Shown here: positions 8,790 through 17,716 of the stretch, one piece after another | Position numbering within the stretch: position 1 is the first letter of the stretch | Layout of the letters: every line of letters begins with the position of its first letter | Source: Bacteroides sp. 43_108 | GTDB taxonomy: Bacteria > Bacteroidota > Bacteroidia > Bacteroidales > Bacteroidaceae | Direction of reading: 5' to 3' | NCBI GenBank assembly: GCA_001915545.1 | Contig: MNQS01000104.1 | Span: forward strand, 1 to 38,573 | DNA: 38,573 nt | Made by a program: the position numbers and the translations under genes | Notes under the pieces: generated by a model | What the model was told of the DNA's origin: nothing | Databases searched by the model: none | The model's input: the letters and a program-made list of their open reading frames with translations, nothing else

Positions 8790-9887
8790 ATGAAGATTTG
8801 TTGTATTTTTAATTATGCACCACACTATAGATATCCTATCTATAAAGAAATGTCAAGAAATTTTGATGTAGATTTCTATTTTGGGAATAGACTTCCAACT
8901 GGTGAACAAATAAAGAAAATGGATTTATGTAAATTAAATGGATTTAAAGGTGAATTTGACATTAATATTTATAATAAATTTATTGTATGGAAAAATCTTT
9001 TACCCTTAGTTTTTAAAAAATACGATACGTATATATTAACAGGACGAACAAAGATTATTAATCAATGGTTTTTTCTAATATTGGCAAAGTTGATGCATAA
9101 ACGCACATATAATTGGTGGCATGGATTTGCACCAGGACATGAATTAAGAGGATTCAGACGTTATAAAGAAAAGATATTTTTTTCACTATTTACTGGCCAT
9201 TTCATTTATGGAGATAAAGCTCGGAAAAATATGATAAATATGGGCTTTTCTGCAAATAAGATGTTTACAATATATAATTCACTAAATTATGATAATTCAT
9301 TAATATATAGAAAAGAAGGTCTTAAAAGTGATATATTTTTCAAACATTTTAAAAACATATATCCAACATTACTTTTTATAGGCAGGCTTACTAAAATAAA
9401 AAAATTAGATTTGCTTATTCACGCATATAATAAATTAGAATCATTAGGTCTAAAGTGCAATATAGTTCTTATCGGTGATGGTCCAGAGCGAAAAAATTTA
9501 GAAAATCTTTCAAAGAATAAAGACCATATATGGTTTTATGGTTCTTTATATGATGAATACGAAATTGCAAAATTATTATATAATGCTGATTTATGTATTT
9601 CTCCAGGAAATGTTGGCTTAACTGCTATTCATTCTATATACTATGGGTTACCAGTTATAACAAATAATAATTTCACAATACAGATGCCAGAACATGAAGC
9701 TATAATTCCAAAGAAAACAGGTGATTTTTTTATTGAAGATAGTGAAGAATCACTAGTAAATGTTATTTTAGATTGGTTCAAAAATAATAAAAATAGAGAT
9801 TATATAAGACATGAATGTTATAAAATTGCAGATAATATTTTTAATCCTCATAATCAAATTGACATATTAAAAAGTGTTCTGCTTTAA
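8790..9887 (+). CDS. Family 4-like (GT-B) glycosyltransferase
   Basis: 365 residues. The C-terminal GT-B domain is clear: LLFIGRLTKIKKLDLLIHAY near residue 195, NIVLIGDGPERKNLENL near 230, and WFYGSLYDEYEIAKLLYNAD near 250. SPGNVGLTAIHSIYYGLPVI follows, where classical GT4 proteins have the EAMA..PVI nucleotide-sugar site; here the usual Glu region is changed to GLTAIHSIYYG. The frame stays open into the IS66 end (GTG 8763), but the ATG at 8790 is the natural start because MKICCIFNYAPHYRYP is a typical N terminus. The IS insertion has replaced the original upstream region up to 20 bp before this ATG. Confidence 0.87.
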   Translation: MKICCIFNYAPHYRYPIYKEMSRNFDVDFYFGNRLPTGEQIKKMDLCKLNGFKGEFDINIYNKFIVWKNLLPLVFKKYDTYILTGRTKIINQWFFLILAKLMHKRTYNWWHGFAPGHELRGFRRYKEKIFFSLFTGHFIYGDKARKNMINMGFSANKMFTIYNSLNYDNSLIYRKEGLKSDIFFKHFKNIYPTLLFIGRLTKIKKLDLLIHAYNKLESLGLKCNIVLIGDGPERKNLENLSKNKDHIWFYGSLYDEYEIAKLLYNADLCISPGNVGLTAIHSIYYGLPVITNNNFTIQMPEHEAIIPKKTGDFFIEDSEESLVNVILDWFKNNKNRDYIRHECYKIADNIFNPHNQIDILKSVLL

Positions 9888-10020
9888 TTTAATATTAGTT
9901 TCATCAATTATATAATTTAATTGTGGATATAATCATTTCATTGTTAATAATCTTTTTAGAATGGAAATCTTATATTATCTAGCAACTAGATATTTTATAA
10001 TAATTTATATAAAATAGAAA

Positions 10021-11226
10021 ATGAACATAGTAATTCTCCATGCAGGAACTTCTGGTTTTTTTCCACGATACTATAAGGCTATTTCAGATGCAATAAAACA
10101 GGATGGTGGACAATCTTTATTATTAGTGCCACATAGTGGTAGAAATAAACGAAATGCTTTACCCCAACAGATAATGTGGGGTTCAAGATTAAATTGGTTT
10201 ATTCATAATGCCATTTATAAATTTTTAGGTATACAAGATATATTTTCTATACTTGGAACTATTGACTTAATTAGAAAATTGAATAGAATAAATCCAGATG
10301 TAATACATTTCAACATTATTAATGATAAAATTATTAATTTACCTATACTTATACGATATATAAATAAAAAAAATATACCTATTGTTTGGACTCAGCATGA
10401 TTGTCGCTCATTTACAGGACAATGTACATATTTTGATAAAATAAATTGTAAGCAATGGGTGTCCGGATGTGGTAATTGCCCTATATGTGAAACATTTATA
10501 GATAATACACATTTAACTTGGTTAATAAGAAAAAAATATTATACCAAGATAAAAAAGATGATTGTTGTTACGCCCTCTCAGTGGCTTTATAATTTTGTAA
10601 AAGAGTCTTTATTCAAAGAATACCCAATAAGGGTTATCTATAATGGTGTTGATACAGATAATTTTTCCCATAAGACATATTTAGATATAAGAAAACTTTA
10701 TAATATTCCTAAAACAAAAAAAGTTATTCTTGGATGTGCTATTGCATGGGAACCACGTAAAGGTTTAGTATATTTCGAAAATCTGTCTTCAATGTTACCT
10801 GAAAATTATCAAATTGTATTAGTTGGAAATATTAATGCGGAATATAAACTTTCACTAAAAAATAAAGGTATAATTTGTACGGGTAAAACAAAATCTTTTT
10901 CTGAAATGCGTGCGCTATATCAAACAGCATCTGTATTTTGTAATCCTACAATGGCAGATAATTTCCCAACTGTTAATATAGAAGCATTAGCGGCAGGGAC
11001 TCCTATTGTAACTTTTAAAACAGGTGGTAGCCCTGAAGCAATAGACGAAAATACAGGTATTATTGTTGAACAAGGTAATATAAATGCATTATTAGATGCA
11101 ATAATAGCAGTTGTAGAGAATAGAGATAAATATAATTCCAAAAATTGTATTCTTCGTTCAAAATTATTTTCTAACGAACAATATAAGTTATACGTAAAAC
11201 TCTTTCATGAGATTTCTGAAAAATAA
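10021..11226 (+). CDS. Family 4 glycosyltransferase
   Basis: 401 residues in GT-B architecture. The N-terminal acceptor domain has VIHFNIIND near residue 97 and the TQHDCRSFTGQC motif near residue 125, followed by a Cys cluster (WVSGCGNCPIC) seen in a recurrent group of capsule and colanic-acid transferases; the Cys residues may hold a metal. The C-terminal donor domain has NGVDTDNF, AIAWEPRKGL and FPTVNIEALAAGTPIVTFKTGGSPEAI, which contains the E-x7-E-like site. It would add one sugar to the lipid-linked repeat unit. A 133 bp AT-rich gap separates it from the previous gene, and no promoter was recognised there. Confidence 0.9.
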   Translation: MNIVILHAGTSGFFPRYYKAISDAIKQDGGQSLLLVPHSGRNKRNALPQQIMWGSRLNWFIHNAIYKFLGIQDIFSILGTIDLIRKLNRINPDVIHFNIINDKIINLPILIRYINKKNIPIVWTQHDCRSFTGQCTYFDKINCKQWVSGCGNCPICETFIDNTHLTWLIRKKYYTKIKKMIVVTPSQWLYNFVKESLFKEYPIRVIYNGVDTDNFSHKTYLDIRKLYNIPKTKKVILGCAIAWEPRKGLVYFENLSSMLPENYQIVLVGNINAEYKLSLKNKGIICTGKTKSFSEMRALYQTASVFCNPTMADNFPTVNIEALAAGTPIVTFKTGGSPEAIDENTGIIVEQGNINALLDAIIAVVENRDKYNSKNCILRSKLFSNEQYKLYVKLFHEISEK

Positions 11227-11240
11227 AATATTAATAGTAT

Positions 11241-12374
11241 ATGAATAAATTCCCTTTTGACAAAATTACCTTATATTATACCCCTGTTGAAATAACTAGA
11301 GAAAATTGGATTATTGGAAATTATATAGATGAAGAATCATTAATAAATTATGAAGTACATTATTGTAAAAATGAATTTTACAAAGATGGACTTCTCATAG
11401 ATGACGTTTGGGCTCAAAATATATATGATTATAAAGCAAATAAAAAAATTGACATCTACATATTAGAGAAAGAGCAAAAGCTTCTGAATGATTTTACACT
11501 TGATAAAGGTTATTGCTATTTTTTAAGTTGTAAAAATATAGAGAAATATTTTATACATATAAATAATCTTAATGCATTTTTTGTAGAAAAAATACAAAAA
11601 TACAAAAATATTCCAAGTCGCTATATCAATATTTCATTTGAAATTAAACCTGTTTTATCTATTATTACAACCGTATATAATAATTCGTTTTTACTAGAGC
11701 AAACATTACAAAGTGTAATAAATCAAAATTCTGATAGTTTTGAATATATTATTAAAGATGCAAACTCAAACGATAATTTTGATGAAGTTGTAAATAGATA
11801 TAAAAAATACGGTATTAGGATTCTTAAATCTAAGGATACGGGTATATATGATGGTATGAACCAAGGTATTAGAACTGCTAATGGTACTTACGTTCAAATA
11901 TTGAATTCTGATGATGTATTTTATTACAATAATATTATAAATAAATATATAAAAGAATTAAAAAAAGAAGATGCAGATGCTTATTGCTCTGATATAAAAA
12001 TTACATATCAAAATGGGAAAACCTTTATTCGTAAAGCCGATTTATCAAAACTACGTTTTCGTTCTTGTATAAATCATACATCATTAGCAATGAAATTATC
12101 CGACTATATAAAATTAGGAGGATTTGATTTAAATTTATCTATAGCGGCAGATTGTGATTTGACAATTAAAATAGTAAAAGCTGGTTTAAAAATAAAACAT
12201 CTTGATATTGTATGTGTAAAATTTCGAGCTGCAGGCGCTTCAAACTCAGCATACACACTAAAGATGTTAAAAGAAAATCTGGTATGCAGATATCGTTATT
12301 CAGCTTTAAATATCATTGGATATTGCTATACGATATTGCAATTTTTAAAAATTAAAATATACAAATCTAGATGA
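11241..12374 (+). CDS. Family 2 glycosyltransferase with an extra N-terminal domain
   Basis: 377 residues. A typical GT2 domain starts near residue 136 (KPVLSIITTVYNNSFLLEQT) and includes the D of IIKDANSND, the motif DTGIYDGMNQGI, and the metal-binding LNSDDVF near residue 223. The first 130 residues (acidic and aromatic, no recognised motif) are not part of the GT2 fold and may bind the acceptor or a partner. The later DLTIKIVKAG region fits the acceptor-side acidic motif of GT2 enzymes. The gene starts 14 bp after the previous stop and overlaps the next gene by ATGA. Confidence 0.88.
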   Translation: MNKFPFDKITLYYTPVEITRENWIIGNYIDEESLINYEVHYCKNEFYKDGLLIDDVWAQNIYDYKANKKIDIYILEKEQKLLNDFTLDKGYCYFLSCKNIEKYFIHINNLNAFFVEKIQKYKNIPSRYINISFEIKPVLSIITTVYNNSFLLEQTLQSVINQNSDSFEYIIKDANSNDNFDEVVNRYKKYGIRILKSKDTGIYDGMNQGIRTANGTYVQILNSDDVFYYNNIINKYIKELKKEDADAYCSDIKITYQNGKTFIRKADLSKLRFRSCINHTSLAMKLSDYIKLGGFDLNLSIAADCDLTIKIVKAGLKIKHLDIVCVKFRAAGASNSAYTLKMLKENLVCRYRYSALNIIGYCYTILQFLKIKIYKSR

Positions 12375-12826
12375 AACGAATATTATTTCATTTACTCAAA
12401 GCATTTTCTTATTTTATACGTCCTTTGCGACATGGTTTTTATATACAAGTGTTAGAATATGCATATAAAATTCAAGGTGTTACTTTTTTAGGAAAAGCAA
12501 AATATATCCATCATGATGTATATATAGATAATGTTGGACATATTGAAATAGGAAAAAACATAGTAATAAGTACAAAAGCTATTTTATTAGCACATGATTA
12601 TTCTCCTAAAGTTAAAGAATTTTATACTGGTGTAAATCAAGGAAAATATATACATTCCTTAAAAATAGGAGATAACGTATTTATTGGCGCTGGTGCCATA
12701 ATTTTACCAAATACGACAATTGGAAATTATTGTATAATTGGTGCTGGAGCAGTCGTTAAAGGTTATATTCCAGATTATTCTGTTGTAGTTGGAAATCCTT
12801 GTAAGATTATTAAATCTATAAAATGA
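12371..12826 (+). CDS. Left-handed beta-helix acyltransferase (WcaF/Maa-like)
   Basis: 151 residues with hexapeptide repeats from about residue 40 to 140: VGHIEIGKNIVIS, KIGDNVFIGAGAIILPN, and TTIGNYCIIGAGAVVKGYIP. They end in the classical VVVGNPCKIIK tail of sugar O-acetyltransferases. The His in LLAHDYSP near residue 76 is positioned like the catalytic His of the family. It probably transfers acetyl from acetyl-CoA to a sugar of the repeat unit, acting as a trimer in the cytoplasm. It is coupled by ATGA overlaps to the genes on both sides. The acylated position cannot be predicted. Confidence 0.88.
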   Translation: MKRILFHLLKAFSYFIRPLRHGFYIQVLEYAYKIQGVTFLGKAKYIHHDVYIDNVGHIEIGKNIVISTKAILLAHDYSPKVKEFYTGVNQGKYIHSLKIGDNVFIGAGAIILPNTTIGNYCIIGAGAVVKGYIPDYSVVVGNPCKIIKSIK

Positions 12827-13914
12827 ACTTACATATGAAAGAAATAGCAATATGGGCCCCTTTGCGTTATGCCAACGTAGGAGATGATATGCAGGCAATA
12901 GCTTTTGCTACATATATAAAAAAGCTGGGATACAATGTTAAGCTATTCCAGTTAGATGAAGAATTATCACATTTATATGGTTTAAAATCTGTTGGAACAG
13001 TTGATGAACTTTGCAAGGATGTTAATCTTGTTATAATCGCAGGTGGCGCACTACTTACACCGTTCAGATGGTTTAAAAGAATACTTAATAAGGCCGCAAG
13101 AGAATATGAAGCAGACTTCAAAGACTTATATCTTGCAACTAAGAAATATCCCAATGTAAAATTCTGTGCAATATCTATGGGCGGTGACGGTAAAGTAAAA
13201 AAACCTGAAACTTGGTATTCACACTGGCGTATAGACTTTTTCCGTTCACAATCATTCATTAACGGAACAGTACGCTTATCTGGCGATGTAAAACAGATGA
13301 AACAGGCATTTGGTAAAGACTTTATTTATCATGCAGACATGTTGTTTAGAACTCCCGAATATTTTGAGTATGATCTTTTGCCAAAAACAGATAAAATTCG
13401 AGTATGCCTTCAGTTCAAAAAAGGACGTTATCTAGATAAAAAATTACTATCTGACATATTCAAATATGCTGAAGATAATGACGACATAGAATTTCATTTC
13501 ATCACCACACATATGCCTAAAATTGGATTAACATATCAATATGTGCCCAATAAACAATCTAAAAATATATTTATTGACACATATAAATCCCCAAGACAAT
13601 TATTGGGTGTATTGGCATCATGTGATGTTACAATAACATCAATGTTGCATGTAGGCTTAATGGGATTAACGGTAAGAACTCCGTTTGTAAGTTATAGAGG
13701 CCCAGGAAAGACAAAAAGCTTTTTAAAATCTATAGGAGGCGACTGGGCTATATTACCTGACAACATTTCATTTGAAGAACTTAGAAATAATATATTTACT
13801 AAAAAGAAAGAAGACCTATACAAACAATACAATCAGAAAATCATTTCTGAAATGATAGAAGATAGCCAAAAGCAGTATGAATTCTGTAAAACTATAATTG
13901 AGAAATACTCATAA
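12823..13914 (+). CDS. Polysaccharide pyruvyl transferase family protein (second copy)
   Basis: 363 residues. KEIAIWAPLRYANVGDDMQAIAFATYIKKLG and IIAGGALLTPF belong to the pyruvyl transferase family (PF04230) N-terminal half. The C-terminal half has TSMLHVGLMGL with His near residue 276, in the place of the family's SxH motif, followed by FVSYRGPGKTKSF. It is only distantly similar to the paralogue at 4002 (GDDMQ here, NYGAVLQ there), so it may act on a different sugar. The ATG at 12823 overlaps the previous stop; an ATG at 12835 would start directly at the conserved strand and is a real alternative. Confidence 0.82.
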   Translation: MNLHMKEIAIWAPLRYANVGDDMQAIAFATYIKKLGYNVKLFQLDEELSHLYGLKSVGTVDELCKDVNLVIIAGGALLTPFRWFKRILNKAAREYEADFKDLYLATKKYPNVKFCAISMGGDGKVKKPETWYSHWRIDFFRSQSFINGTVRLSGDVKQMKQAFGKDFIYHADMLFRTPEYFEYDLLPKTDKIRVCLQFKKGRYLDKKLLSDIFKYAEDNDDIEFHFITTHMPKIGLTYQYVPNKQSKNIFIDTYKSPRQLLGVLASCDVTITSMLHVGLMGLTVRTPFVSYRGPGKTKSFLKSIGGDWAILPDNISFEELRNNIFTKKKEDLYKQYNQKIISEMIEDSQKQYEFCKTIIEKYS

Positions 13915-13924
13915 TAAGCTATAG

Positions 13925-15172
13925 ATGAGAAAAAATGTAGCACAAGTTGTCCGTGATGGCCTATGTCTTGGATGTGGTGTATGCCAAGATGCATGTCCGA
14001 AAAATTGTATAAAAATTGTACATGACAGAGATTTGAACTATCCTAATGTTTATGAAACAACCTGCATAGAATGTTCTCGTTGTCTAAAAGTATGCTCTGG
14101 CATAGGCATTGACATGAAAAAATATTCATCTGAAATAAATAAAAGCAACAATCTAAAATATGATAAATATTTAGGATATTATGATGAATGTTTTTCGGGA
14201 TTCAGCTTAAATTATGACATACGTTATCACTCAGCATCAGGTGGTTGCTTAAGTACATTCTTAATATATCTTTTAGAGAAAAAAATTATTGATGGTGCTG
14301 TTGTTGTCGGTTGGGACAATGATGATCCGATGTTACCTAAAACATATATTGCAAAAAACAAAAAAGATATAATAGCAGCTAAAAGCTCTAAATATTGTGT
14401 TGTTTCATACGAAGGAATAATAAATGAATTAAGGCACTATTCAGGGAAATATGTAATAGTAGGACTACCTTGTCACATTCAATCATTTAAAAAATTTTGC
14501 TCTATATCAAAAGATTTAAAAGAAAAAATAATAGGTTTTTTTGCAATCTATTGTTCTTCGAATAGAACAAAAGTTTCACAAGAATATCTTATGTACCGTT
14601 ATAAAATCAATAAAATAGATGTACATTCCTTTGCTTATAGGGACAATGGATGTTTAGGTTCAATGGTTTTTAAAGATAAAAATGGTGGAATAATAAAATC
14701 GGTACCTTATCCTGATTATTGGATTGGAATGAAGGGGTTTTTCAATGTTCCACGATGTTCGCTCTGCATAGACCATTATGGTGAACTTTCAGATATCAGT
14801 TTTGGAGATTTACATGTCGGAGAATTTATAAATGATAAAATAGGTATTAGTTCTATCATTTCTCGTTCTTCATATTGGACTAAATTACTAAAACAATCGT
14901 GTGAAGGCAGATACCAAGAATTAAACAAATTATCTGTTGACATATTGAAAAATTCGCAACAATACGCAATAAGACAAAAGAAAGGGGCTGGTGTTGCATC
15001 ATCATTCAAGATAAGGGAAATACTCCATAAACCCAATCCAATCTACAACATTCCATTTGTAAGCTCATACTCAAAAATTGGATTAATAAAAGATATTCTA
15101 AAATATACAATGCAATTTATTGGAAGACATAAAAAGCTTTGGTTTATAATAAAAATGTTGGATAAACATTAA
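13925..15172 (+). CDS. 4Fe-4S protein, F420 hydrogenase/dehydrogenase beta-subunit family (second copy)
   Basis: 415 residues. Two N-terminal 4Fe-4S motifs are complete: C14-x2-C17-x2-C20-x3-C24-P and C47-x2-C50-x2-C53-x3-C57. Next come SASGGCLSTFLIYLL near residue 100, VGLPCHIQSFKKFC, and FYCSS-like and PRCSLCIDHYGELSDISFGDLH segments that resemble FrhB/FpoF-type proteins. It directly follows a pyruvyl-transferase-family gene, repeating the pairing seen at 1677/4002. A redox or flavin-dependent step in sugar or pyruvate-ketal chemistry is possible but unproven. The ATG lies 10 bp after the previous stop. Confidence 0.85.
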   Translation: MRKNVAQVVRDGLCLGCGVCQDACPKNCIKIVHDRDLNYPNVYETTCIECSRCLKVCSGIGIDMKKYSSEINKSNNLKYDKYLGYYDECFSGFSLNYDIRYHSASGGCLSTFLIYLLEKKIIDGAVVVGWDNDDPMLPKTYIAKNKKDIIAAKSSKYCVVSYEGIINELRHYSGKYVIVGLPCHIQSFKKFCSISKDLKEKIIGFFAIYCSSNRTKVSQEYLMYRYKINKIDVHSFAYRDNGCLGSMVFKDKNGGIIKSVPYPDYWIGMKGFFNVPRCSLCIDHYGELSDISFGDLHVGEFINDKIGISSIISRSSYWTKLLKQSCEGRYQELNKLSVDILKNSQQYAIRQKKGAGVASSFKIREILHKPNPIYNIPFVSSYSKIGLIKDILKYTMQFIGRHKKLWFIIKMLDKH

Positions 15173-15181
15173 GTTAATGAT

Positions 15182-16282
15182 ATGAAAAAGAGAATATCAT
15201 TTATAATACACATGCCACCTCCTGTTCATGGTGCATCAATGATGGGCAAATACATCCATGACAGCAGAATCATCAATAAAGCTTTTAATTGCAGATATTT
15301 TAATCTGACATTAGCTAAAAACCTTCAAGATATAGGTAAAGGCGGTGTAAGGAAACTTATAGATCTGGCCAAACAAATAAAGGCACTATATAAACAAATA
15401 AAAGTTGAAAAGCCTGATTTGTGTTATGTTACACCAAATGCTAAAGGAGGTGCATTCTATAAAGATTTCTTAATTGTTATGATGCTGAAAGCGATGAAGC
15501 AGGAAGTGGTTATTCATTATCATAACAAAGGGGTATCGACCAGACAAGACAAAATTATAGACAACATTCTATACAGGCTGTTCTTCAAGAACTTAAAAGT
15601 TATCATACTCGCAGATGTTCTATATAACGACATAAAGAAATATGTAAAGAAAGAGGACGTTTACATTTGTCCCAACGGCATACCAGAACAAACAAATATA
15701 CCAACAAAACTAACACATGAAGGTTTCAACATTCTTTTTCTTTCCAACATGATGGAAGAAAAAGGTGTATGGGACTTATTGGATGCATGTAAGATTCTAA
15801 AAGAAAGGGGCGTATCCTTTCACTGCAATTTTGTCGGTAAATGGAGTGACATAACAGAAGATGCATTCAATCATAAAGTTCAAAAATTAGGCTTGCGGAA
15901 TTGTATAACTGGACATGGTGCTAAATACGGCAATGAGAAAGATGAATTCTTTCAAAATGCAGATGTATTTGTTTTTCCTACGTTCTATAATAATGAATGC
16001 TTTCCTCTTGTACTGTTAGAAGCTATGGAACAAGGTATAGCTTGCATCAGCTGCAATGAAGGTGGAATATCATCTATAATAGATGATGGAGAAACTGGAT
16101 ACATAATAGATAAACACCTGTCTGGCATATTAGCAGACAAACTGGAGTATTTGATAAAAAATCCAGAAGTATGTAAGAATATGGGACTAAAGGGAAAAGA
16201 AAAATTCAATAAAGAATTTACGTTAACTGTTTTTGAAACCCGAATAAGGAATATTCTTACTGACATCATAAATAATCAGTAG
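15182..16282 (+). CDS. Family 4 glycosyltransferase
   Basis: 366 residues. The N terminus MPPPVHGASMMGKYIHDS is a common start in this transferase subfamily. The donor-binding half has NGIPE, ILFLSNMMEEKGVWDLLDA near residue 182, FHCNFVGKWSD, and VFVFPTFYNNECFPLVLLEAMEQGIACISCNEGGI near 260-290, which contains the E-x7-E type site. It is the last gene of the AT-rich operon on the + strand. Its stop overlaps by 7 nt the stop of the small convergent gene on the - strand. No terminator hairpin was seen at the join. Confidence 0.9.
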   Translation: MKKRISFIIHMPPPVHGASMMGKYIHDSRIINKAFNCRYFNLTLAKNLQDIGKGGVRKLIDLAKQIKALYKQIKVEKPDLCYVTPNAKGGAFYKDFLIVMMLKAMKQEVVIHYHNKGVSTRQDKIIDNILYRLFFKNLKVIILADVLYNDIKKYVKKEDVYICPNGIPEQTNIPTKLTHEGFNILFLSNMMEEKGVWDLLDACKILKERGVSFHCNFVGKWSDITEDAFNHKVQKLGLRNCITGHGAKYGNEKDEFFQNADVFVFPTFYNNECFPLVLLEAMEQGIACISCNEGGISSIIDDGETGYIIDKHLSGILADKLEYLIKNPEVCKNMGLKGKEKFNKEFTLTVFETRIRNILTDIINNQ

Positions 16283-16530
16283 AAATCAAGAATCAGTTCT
16301 TGAACAACATTCAGAACCTCTTTATCCATCATAAAATAAGGCACAGTCTCTTTATTTCCTTTCATATAAAAGAACAAATGTTTGATGCCTGGAGCATCTT
16401 TATATATGTATGCTTCAATCCTTGAAACAGGTATGCCTTCAGCATTAAGACGTGCAATAAGTTCTTTGCGCTGGGCCTTATCTAATTTGGTATATGCTTC
16501 GTAAACTCTTTCTATATCGAATTGCTTCAT
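16276..16530 (-). CDS. Small hypothetical protein
   Basis: 84 residues, not recognised. The sequence (start MKQFDIERVYEAYTKLDKA, later KHLFFYMKGNKETVPYFMMD) has balanced charged and hydrophobic residues and looks like a folded alpha/beta cytosolic protein rather than a chance frame. It has no signal peptide or membrane segment. It lies convergent to the capsule glycosyltransferase with a 7 nt overlap of stops. Upstream, from 16562 on, lies the hairpin array, so its promoter would have to be in a short gap or in the array itself. Confidence 0.6.
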   Translation of the reverse strand: MKQFDIERVYEAYTKLDKAQRKELIARLNAEGIPVSRIEAYIYKDAPGIKHLFFYMKGNKETVPYFMMDKEVLNVVQELILDFY

Positions 16531-16580
16531 GATGTCAAACTTAATGGTACTCCGACAAATGTAATCAATTCTTTTGGATA

Positions 16581-16877
16581 TATGGCATGCAGGTAAAAAG
16601 CAATGCGAAACATTGCAAGGTAAATGACACCGCAGGCGGTGCAGTTAAAAAGCATCACGAACGTGATGCAGGTAAATACAATGCAGGGCATTGCAGGTAA
16701 AAAGCATCACAGGAGTGATGCAGGTAAAAGATATTAAATAGCGCAAAGCGCGTTTAACTAACAAAGCACAGCTTTGTGTTTTAACTAGTTGAAGCTCCGC
16801 TTCACGTTTATCTAGCGCAATGCGCGTTTTACCTTGCAACAACGTTGCGTTTTACCTTGTGAAGCCCAGCTTCACAC
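16581..16877. repeat. AGGTAAA hairpin array B1 (largest; orientation switch inside)
   Basis: About ten short hairpins in tandem. In order: GCAATG/CATTGC, CACCGC/GCGGTG-like, GCATCAC/GTGATGC, CAATGC/GCATTG, GCATCAC/GTGATGC again, GCGC/GCGC, ACAAAGC/GCTTTGT, GAAGC/GCTTC, GCGC/GCGC, GCAAC/GTTGC and GTGAAGC/GCTTCAC. Loops are 3-5 nt. In the first half each hairpin is followed by AGGTAAA; after about 16735 the linker appears as its complement (TTTACCT, or TTAACTA variants) before each hairpin, so two arrays meet head to head. It fills most of the gap between the small - strand gene and the WecG-like gene. Nothing else was seen in 16531-16970. Confidence 0.85.
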
Positions 16878-16970
16878 ATGTTCTTATGTCTAAAATACCC
16901 AAATCTAAGATACTGCGAGTGCACACGTATTTCAACTAGTGCTATCAATAAGATTATAATTTTCAAAACA

Positions 16971-17696
16971 ATGATAAGACTGAAATCGCTCCGAATATTG
17001 GGGAGCAAAGCAGAACTGGACAATCTGCCTGACGGCAAATTGCTTATCAACACAATCAACGCTCATTCTTACAATACGGCACTTAAAGACAAACTCTTTG
17101 CCGAGGCTTTGATGAAGGGTGATGTACTTATCCCTGACGGAATAAGTGTTGTGAAAGCATGCAGATGGCTGAACGCCGTGTCACAGCCTAAGGAACGTGT
17201 GGCAGGATGGGACCTGTTTGCACACGAGATGGCAAAACTGAATAAAAAAGGTGGTAAATGCTTCTTTATGGGAAGCAGTGAACATGTGTTGGCACTTATC
17301 AAAGAACGTATATCTATTGATTACCCAAAGATAACAGTTGAAACCTACTCCCCACCCTACAAGCCGGAATTCAGCAAAGAAGAGAATGATGCCATTATCA
17401 ATGCCATCAACACGGCTAATCCAGATTTGTTGTGGATTGGCATGACAGCACCAAAGCAGGAGAAATGGACATACTCTCATTGGAATAAACTAAATATACA
17501 CTGTCATGTAGGTACCATCGGAGCTGTATTTGATTTCTTTGCGGGTACAGTGGAACGTGCCCCGCTGTGGTGGCAAGAACATGGTTTAGAATGGGCATAC
17601 AGACTTATCAAAGAGCCTAAAAGAATGTGGAGACGATATATCATAGGAAATACATTGTTCTTGTGGAATATATCTAAAGAGAAAATAAACGGCTAA
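16971..17696 (+). CDS. WecG/TagA/CpsF-family (GT26) glycosyltransferase
   Basis: 241 residues. [29 protein letters not shown] near residue 55, and [13 protein letters not shown] are GT26 signatures. The conserved APKQEKW motif lies near residue 160, followed by [19 protein letters not shown] and the C-terminal basic tail [18 protein letters not shown]. Family members transfer ManNAc-type or related sugars to undecaprenyl-diphosphate-GlcNAc on the cytoplasmic side of the membrane. The open frame continues upstream to 16878, but that extension is made of hairpin-array end sequence, so the ATG at 16971 is chosen. Base composition is closer to the housekeeping-like genes downstream than to the AT-rich operon. 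Confidence 0.92.
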   Translation: MIRLKSLRILGSKAELDNLPDGKLLINTINAHSYNTALKDKLFAEALMKGDVLIPDGISVVKACRWLNAVSQPKERVAGWDLFAHEMAKLNKKGGKCFFMGSSEHVLALIKERISIDYPKITVETYSPPYKPEFSKEENDAIINAINTANPDLLWIGMTAPKQEKWTYSHWNKLNIHCHVGTIGAVFDFFAGTVERAPLWWQEHGLEWAYRLIKEPKRMWRRYIIGNTLFLWNISKEKING

Positions 17697-17716
17697 TAAA
17701 TAAAAATATATCTATT

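Noticed and set aside
16581..16877. CRISPR array
   Set aside because: The short constant part is 7-9 nt and the variable part is palindromic, with no direct repeats of CRISPR length and no cas genes in the window.
16878..16970. N-terminal extension of the WecG-like protein
   Set aside because: The 31 extra codons lie next to the hairpin array and have no family similarity; the ATG at 16971 gives the normal N terminus.
16531..16970. Invertible capsule promoter of Bacteroides type upstream of the WecG-like gene
   Set aside because: The hairpins are many and short; no single pair of long inverted repeats encloses a promoter, and no invertase gene is present.
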